From: Nipponacmea schrenckii
Taxonomy: Eukaryota; Mollusca; Gastropoda; Lottiidae
Length of the DNA: 64,000 nucleotides
Direction of reading: 5' to 3'
Assembly (NCBI GenBank): GCA_030562195.1
Contig: CM060202.1
Coordinates: 19,888,317 to 19,952,316, forward strand
The notes beneath the pieces were generated by a model. That model was given only the letters and a program-made list of their open reading frames with translations, was not told the origin of the DNA and made no database searches. The translations under genes and the position numbers were made by a program. Of this stretch, positions 58,381 through 64,000 are shown one piece after another; position 1 is the first letter of the stretch, and every line of letters starts with the position of its first letter.

Positions 58381-59866
58381 AACCGATGATTCTGAGCATT
58401 TTAAAAATAATTTGCTTTAAAAAGGCAGAAAAGGCTATGTATTTATAGTTTATTCTTCACTGGAAATCACTTTGCTTTATCCTAAATCTGGAAGAAAATA
58501 ATAATCCTATAACTATTGATAAACCTCCATAATTGCGCCTGGAGAACGGAGACAAGAAGAAAAGACAGCGATATTCCTCGCTGATTCAAGAACCAAGAAC
58601 TGGAATTTCACAGAATTTGTTGTTTATTCTACCATTTCTGTCAGGTATGTTGTTTTCATTTCATCAGCCTATTCTTTTTGGTTACTAAACAGTGAAATTG
58701 ATGTCTAAATAATAGACCATTTCAAAATCAGTATGCTTTTAGCTAGGCCCATAGGTGGGGGTGGGGGCATTATGTGAGGAGGCTACAGCTGCTTTTAGCA
58801 TAGTAGAGGCAATCTGACACAGGTTTCTTACATTAAATCAACTTAGTCAAAAAGTAGCTGACCTTATTCCTAGCCTCTTATAGCTATTGACAGATATGGG
58901 TGTTGCAGGGTCAGGATTTTCCATAACTTAGTGGGTGTGGGGTTATAAACATATTAACATAGGGCCTACCGGTACCAAATCTATGCACCTCGATATATTT
59001 GGAAAGATGGATATTTTTGTACTTCCAGTATTGCCCCCCTACAACATCCATGTCAAAACTATGGTTGCGCGAAAGAATTTAAATCGCTCAGTCGCTACCG
59101 TATCTCAAATCGCATTGGCATCTGATATTTTGACATGACAGGGTAACGTGATAGACACAATCGGAGCGTCATTTTGTAATTTTGCTTTTTGACCGGATAA
59201 GATTGAAATTTTTATTGCGCACGTAATTTGAGATGGCAACTGAGCAATTGAAATTCTCAAAAAAATATTTTTGACGAAACCACATGTGTCACATGAATGC
59301 TATAGGGGGATAATGATGGTATGATTAAACTACAAAAACTTCCATCTTTCCAAATATATTAAAGTATTCTGTATTCAAAGTTTGTAAGTGCGTTTAAAAA
59401 CCCTGCATCTGCGATGGTGCCAAAAATTGGATTATGTTACTATGTGTGTCCATGTTGGATTTTATTTTCTGGACAGGGCATAGTTATGTTTTACTTACAT
59501 TGTCGTTGTGATTTTTATAGATATATTCACATGTCTGAAGAAACCATGTGGTTGGGATTTTGCAAATTCCATCAAATTATCTGTCCCACCACCATCACTG
59601 TGGACTGTACAAAAATTGGCCATTTTGAAAACATTTCATGGTAAAGGCACCATATTTATCTCAAAATCTCACATTCCAATGAATAAAGAGTACCAAGAGT
59701 TTGATTAAAAACTTCGCTTTTATCAAATTGGAATTCATAATAAGATTCTTTACTTTGTACACAGCCACTGGCCGGTCATAAAAATTGACCAAATAAATAG
59801 GAACGAAGCCCTAACTCAAATTGAGAAGCGCCACTTGTCGTCATAATGATAACGTTCTCATGAAAT
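58381..59866. other. No gene recognised; one short inverted pair
   Basis: 58993-59021 and 59331-59359 are 29-nt inverted copies with two mismatches (ATATATTTGGAAAGATGGAT on the left), 309 nt apart, perhaps a small MITE. A donor-like TCTGTCAG/GTATGT lies at about 58640 after a purine-rich stretch and could be an untranslated exon. The open frames at 58935-59138 and 59414-59708 lack domains. Confidence 0.35.
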
Positions 59867-60156
59867 GCGAGAAATGTTTTTCAACATTTGTTCGGTAAAC
59901 TTCATTCGGCGTTATGAAGTGGGCAATATTAGTTCGGCTTTATCGTTAATTTGTTCAGTAATATTCTTTATTCGAATGATAAATTTTTAACAACAAATTA
60001 TGAATTTAGTGAACGAATGTCAAATTAAGCGTACAAATGTTAATTTTACCGTACTAATGTTTATCACTGAATTAAGCATTAAGAATGATTTATTATGGCA
60101 GGGATTGTCTTCCATATCACAAGGCGTTACAGCTTCATTGAATATATCTGAGAAAT
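59867..60156. repeat. Inverted repeat, left arm
   Basis: Pairs with 61174-61459, nearly identical apart from a few small differences near 60005-60030. It begins GCGAGAAATGTTTTTCAAC and ends TATATCTGAGAAAT. Confidence 0.85.
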
Positions 60157-60383
60157 CGGTCAAACTTATAGAGAACAGAGAAACTCACAGAGAACAGATG
60201 ATTCCTCATTGCCATTACATTTATAACAAAAATAGTTTCTGTACACTTTTCCATAATCCCCATATACATGTACTAAACTAAAATACGCTTTACACAAGCT
60301 AGTCAACTCTGTCTTATTCATTCCACACGTTGATATTATATCGAATATTAAATAACATAAAGGTAAGTTTTATGTTTACTATT

Positions 60384-60715
60384 GGAGCCGCAGTGGCTTA
60401 GTGAGTTAGATGCTTGCTCGATAACCTGGGGGTCTAGGGTTCAATCCATGCAAAGGTTTGTGATGAACTTTCGCTTTCTCCTTTCTTTGATGCAGGTTGG
60501 ATGGGCTGACAATGAACAAAATGTTTAGTCATTCAGAGTGGACAATAATGTGTGCTGAGCATGTTAAAGATCCCTCGACAATTGGAAAACAAGAGTAGGC
60601 AAATGACGCTGTCCTGACAAATTGTCCTCATTGCACCCTGCATGGTGTTGTCTTCATTAGCCTATTAGGTGCAGAAGTGTAAGACTTCAAACTCCATTCA
60701 TTAAATTTCATTTAC
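60384..60715 (+). mobile_element. tRNA-derived SINE
   Basis: The head at 60384-60455 has the A-box-like TGGCTTAGTGAGTTAG and B box GGTTCAATCC about 40 nt apart. It is followed by a body with GTTAAAGATCCCTCGACAAT and CACCCTGCATGGTGTTGTC. It lies inside the loop of the inverted repeat. No acceptor stem pairing closes the head, so it is not a tRNA gene. The 3' limit is approximate. Confidence 0.65.
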
Positions 60716-61173
60716 CTTTGCTATTAGACTACTGTGACTTTCCAAGAAATTTGGTGTCAGTTAACTGAAACTTATTTAATTGTAAATGGTTACAAGGTAA
60801 AATAGTAATAGCAATATTGCTTTAACACATTTAACTGGTGACTAAAGTTACTGTGAAAAATGTGTTAAGCTCCTCTTTCTTAACAATTCCTTGTGACCAA
60901 TTTTCATAGAATTTTTTTTATCCTTGAATTGTACTTTTTTTTTCCAGCATATTCAGGTTGATGTTTATACAGTCCTGATAAAAATCTAATATTTCTGGAA
61001 GAAGAATTTCTATGAATGAAAGATAATCCTATGAAAGCCATGCATTCCAAGAAGTATGGGAAAATCTTGATTGAGTTTGGAAAAAATAAATAAATAAATT
61101 GTGTATCAAATGCTTGTTGTTGTATTCAATGTTCATCAGCCCAACAACTGATATTCAATTGATTCAATATCTG

Positions 61174-61459
61174 ATTTCTCAGATATATTCAATGAAGCTG
61201 TAACGCCTTGTGATATGGAAGACAATCCCTGCCATAATTAATCATTCTTAATGCTTAATTCGGTGATAAACATTAGTACGGTAAAATTAACATTTGTACG
61301 CTTAATTACATTGTTACTAAATTTATAATTTGTTGTTAAAAATTTATCATTCGAATAAAGAATATTACTGAACAAATTAACGATAAAGCCGAACTAATAT
61401 TGCCCACTTCATAACGCCGAATGAAGTTTACCGAACAAATGTTGAAAAACATTTCTCGC
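61174..61459. repeat. Inverted repeat, right arm, ends at the gap
   Basis: Reverse complement of 59867-60156. Its outer end coincides with the first N of the gap, so the arm probably continues there. Confidence 0.85.
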
Positions 61460-61959
61460 NNNNNNNNNNNNNNNNNNNNNNNNNNNNNNNNNNNNNNNNN
61501 NNNNNNNNNNNNNNNNNNNNNNNNNNNNNNNNNNNNNNNNNNNNNNNNNNNNNNNNNNNNNNNNNNNNNNNNNNNNNNNNNNNNNNNNNNNNNNNNNNNN
61601 NNNNNNNNNNNNNNNNNNNNNNNNNNNNNNNNNNNNNNNNNNNNNNNNNNNNNNNNNNNNNNNNNNNNNNNNNNNNNNNNNNNNNNNNNNNNNNNNNNNN
61701 NNNNNNNNNNNNNNNNNNNNNNNNNNNNNNNNNNNNNNNNNNNNNNNNNNNNNNNNNNNNNNNNNNNNNNNNNNNNNNNNNNNNNNNNNNNNNNNNNNNN
61801 NNNNNNNNNNNNNNNNNNNNNNNNNNNNNNNNNNNNNNNNNNNNNNNNNNNNNNNNNNNNNNNNNNNNNNNNNNNNNNNNNNNNNNNNNNNNNNNNNNNN
61901 NNNNNNNNNNNNNNNNNNNNNNNNNNNNNNNNNNNNNNNNNNNNNNNNNNNNNNNNNNN
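61460..61959. other. Assembly gap, 500 N
   Basis: Exactly 500 N at the outer end of an inverted-repeat arm. Confidence 0.99.
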
Positions 61960-62685
61960 AAATTAAAAATTCAAAAATCAGTTTCCATATAAATTTCGGC
62001 AATCGGTTATAGATTCTATATACATGTCCATCAAAATAACACATATTGACTGATCCTCCGAGACCCTATTTCGATTGAAAGAAAAATACACACAGTGATG
62101 TAAAATATCTGGGTTTAACCACGCCCACAAAGTCTAATGACTTGTTTTGATTGGTTGGGGATACTTTAACTGGAAATGTCAAAATTTGTGTCTTGAACAA
62201 AAGATAAGAAATTAACACAATCAGATTTTATGACCTGTTGCATTTATATCTGTTTAATTAGAGTGTAATTTTATTCTTAAATTTTTCGCAATTTTTATTT
62301 ATACATAATGATTTATATATTGCTTGAAAGCTGGGAATTTGCACATTATAAATCTGTTCGAATTTTGTTTTTAAGTTAAATAGAACTAAATATAAAAAAA
62401 ATATGAATGTTAAAATCGCTTATTTTCTACTAGGCGTATTTTCATCAGTTTTCGGTCTATAGCTAAAATAAAGATATTGTTAGAAAGCTGATAAAAATCA
62501 CACCCAATAATGTCAATTAGAATGTTGCCAAGAGTCTTGTTCATGAGATATAACCATCTGAAGATACGAGAAATATGCAAATTACCAATTTTTGGATCCC
62601 TATTAATCCATATGTTCTGTACTAAAATTAGAAATCAAGGTATCATATGAACCTTTAGCCAATGAAGATGATTGTGCAGAAAAAT
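61960..62685. other. No recognised feature
   Basis: AT-rich sequence without open frames of note. No match to the other blocks was seen. Confidence 0.4.
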
Positions 62686-62698
62686 AAAGGATGCATAT

Positions 62699-62921
62699 TA
62701 GTAAGTTAGTCCTCTTCGTTCCTTGCGGAGAATAGGGCTGCTACAGACGTTCTCCATCTCACTCTATTATGAGCTGTTCTTTTTGCTTCATTCCAGGTCT
62801 TGCCAATCCTTCCTAGCTCTTTCAGTCTTATTCTTTTCAAGCTATGTAAAGGTCGTCCTTGTCTTCTATGCCCTTGGGGATTCCAGTCCAGTGCCTCTCT
62901 GATGATGTTGTTTTGAGATCA
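62699..62921 (-). mobile_element. 5'-truncated LINE tail with 13-bp target duplication
   Basis: The minus strand encodes the last 70 or so residues of a LINE polyprotein: REALDWNPQGHRRQGRP, RIRLKELGRIGKTWNEAK, NRVRWRTSVAALFSARNEED and a stop. The WNP-G-R-GRP plus WR--V-AL pattern is typical of the C-terminus of some LINE families. Flanks are AAAGGATGCATAT at 62686-62698 and 62922-62934. The frame is open throughout the fragment. Confidence 0.8.
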
Positions 62922-62934
62922 AAAGGATGCATAT

Positions 62935-64000
62935 GGTAGAGTTCAAAAGTTATGAACTTTCAGACGGAAGTCAGTTTTGAAAAACTTTGGCAGGACCTGG
63001 TCCAAAGACAAATTTGAAATCGAAAAATATGCCACTAGAGGACCTAGATAATTATCCAAATTATATTTTAAAACAAGTCTGAAAAAATAGGATTAAAAAT
63101 GGCGGACGAGTAGTATTTTTCCAATAATTTGCATATTTCAAGATGGCGATCAAACGGTTAGGAATTTGCATAAATGGCATACATACAAAATGAAGATATT
63201 GATGGTACTAATTCTGTGGAATAAAAAAATTGCAAGTTTGTGCAAAAATTTAATCCGAAAATTCCGATTTCTGTGATTTTCTTCATTTTTTGGTCATTTT
63301 CGGACGGGTTTTCCCGGGTAATTTCGGAAAATGTTTTATCGGAATCTTTAATGATAATTTTTTGTCTACTCATCTACCAATTTTTGTGAAAAAATAAGAC
63401 GTAAATTTAAAAAAAAAACACGTGCTTTTTCATAAATCACGCACAATTAATATAGAACTAAGAACAAAATTTTCTAATATTTAAAAGCGCAATTTTGATC
63501 AAAATATAAAGTGTTATACACCATTGGAAAGAATAAATTACGCGTAATAAGGACATAAAAGAAATTTTGACGTATGTAAATGAGGTCACGTGACAGAGCT
63601 CTTCGAAGTTAAAAAGTGCAATTTTCAAATGGCTGTAAAACCGGAAGTTGACATTTCACAACAAAAATGAAGACATCAATGGATAGATCTCGACAAGGGC
63701 AACAACTTTTGTGCAGGTCACATGGTCACCGAAGGTCAAGGTCACGATATATGAACGTTGGAAAATTAGGCACTGAGTGAAAAAAAAGAACCGGAAATGA
63801 AAGGTAAGCTAAATCGAAATTCAAAATTCGGCTTCCTAAGAATTGTTAGCAATCGATTGAAGATTGCATAGACATCAAAATTACAATTGTCCGATTAACC
63901 CCTAAGGCCCAATTTTTCACTTTACAAAAGTAAGTGGTTTAATGATGGCGACTGATCTGTTACTTCCGGTTCAATTTTTGTTAATTATAAAATCATTATG
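62935..64000. repeat. Repeat-like sequence related to the satellite family
   Basis: No gene. 63090-64000 contains the same vocabulary as the elements at 20-29 and 45-47 kb: AAAATGGCGGAC, ACCGGAAGTTGAC, ACTTCCGGTTC and GAAGGTCAAGGTCACGATAT. There is no tandem structure within the window, and it runs off the end. Confidence 0.45.

Noticed and set aside
59414..59708. Cys-rich frames (MVPKIGLCYY type) considered as a small secreted protein
   Set aside because: No signal peptide and irregular Cys spacing; two frames open in the same stretch, so chance is likely.
60384..60455. Functional tRNA gene
   Set aside because: A and B boxes are present but the acceptor stem does not pair and a SINE body follows.

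Overview
The window is AT-rich, intron-containing animal DNA. Everything recognisable points to a mollusc: three pearl-like elements (tandem core repeats of about 130-160 bp, an ACGG microsatellite, GTGGGCGTAT-type ends), several decayed non-LTR retrotransposons, Penelope-like elements, tRNA-derived SINEs, a foldback element and a higher-order satellite. The species cannot be fixed from the sequence. There is nothing prokaryotic here. Three runs of exactly 500 N (19702-20201, 35747-36246, 61460-61959) are scaffold gaps, and each one abuts a repeat.

The host genes are one clustered family of small immunoglobulin-domain surface proteins, which I label copies A to G. All are built from symmetric phase-1 exons: a 46-nt signal-peptide exon, one or two Ig exons, 27-36-nt mini-exons for a Ser/Thr-rich stalk, and a hydrophobic C-terminal exon. 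The plus-strand group at the left is A (3' flank only, 743-1258), B (2306-5631, broken) and C (16664-19121, one in-frame stop). B and C have a single Ig domain and end in a hydrophobic tail with no cytoplasmic part. The minus-strand group at the right is D (31473-29355, frameshifted, 3' end missing), E (41531-38213, complete, 364 aa by my splice model) and F (52692-47829, 314 aa by my model, remodelled C-terminus). D, E and F have two Ig domains. E has a transmembrane helix and a 26-residue cytoplasmic tail. Start codons of D, E and F are 10-11 kb apart, and their upstream blocks are duplicated with them, including a TATA box 54 nt before each ATG. G is a 70-bp Ig exon fragment near 54.3 kb. 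C and D face each other tail to tail across the satellite.

Layout: 0-5.7 kb pearl-like element, A flank, gene B with a splice-donor minisatellite in intron 1 and a TTAA MITE; 5.8-10.7 kb a Tx1/L1-like LINE inside a 67-bp target duplication in the 3' flank of B; 10.7-16.6 kb non-coding sequence with a second LINE; 16.6-19.7 kb gene C carrying a pearl-like element; 20.2-29.2 kb satellite with a three-monomer higher-order repeat; 29.2-34.3 kb gene D and its upstream block with tRNA-type SINE heads; 34.3-38.1 kb Penelope fragment, LINE scrap and a large pearl-like element; 38.2-42.9 kb gene E; 42.9-44.2 kb third LINE; 45.6-47.8 kb inverted satellite-type element ending inside the last exon of F; 47.8-54.3 kb gene F with a Penelope element in an intron; 55.0-57.8 kb a TTAA MITE and a foldback element with a 9-bp target duplication; 58-64 kb no recognised gene, an inverted-repeat pair around a SINE, a short LINE tail and more repeat.

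The most interesting biology is the Ig family: a tandem, inverted, rapidly turning-over array of candidate recognition receptors whose stalk length and membrane attachment differ between copies, with transposons at many of the break points. Function is not shown by the sequence. An immune or self-recognition role is inference from architecture alone. All splice junctions were placed by eye from AG/GT signals, phase and paralogue comparison.
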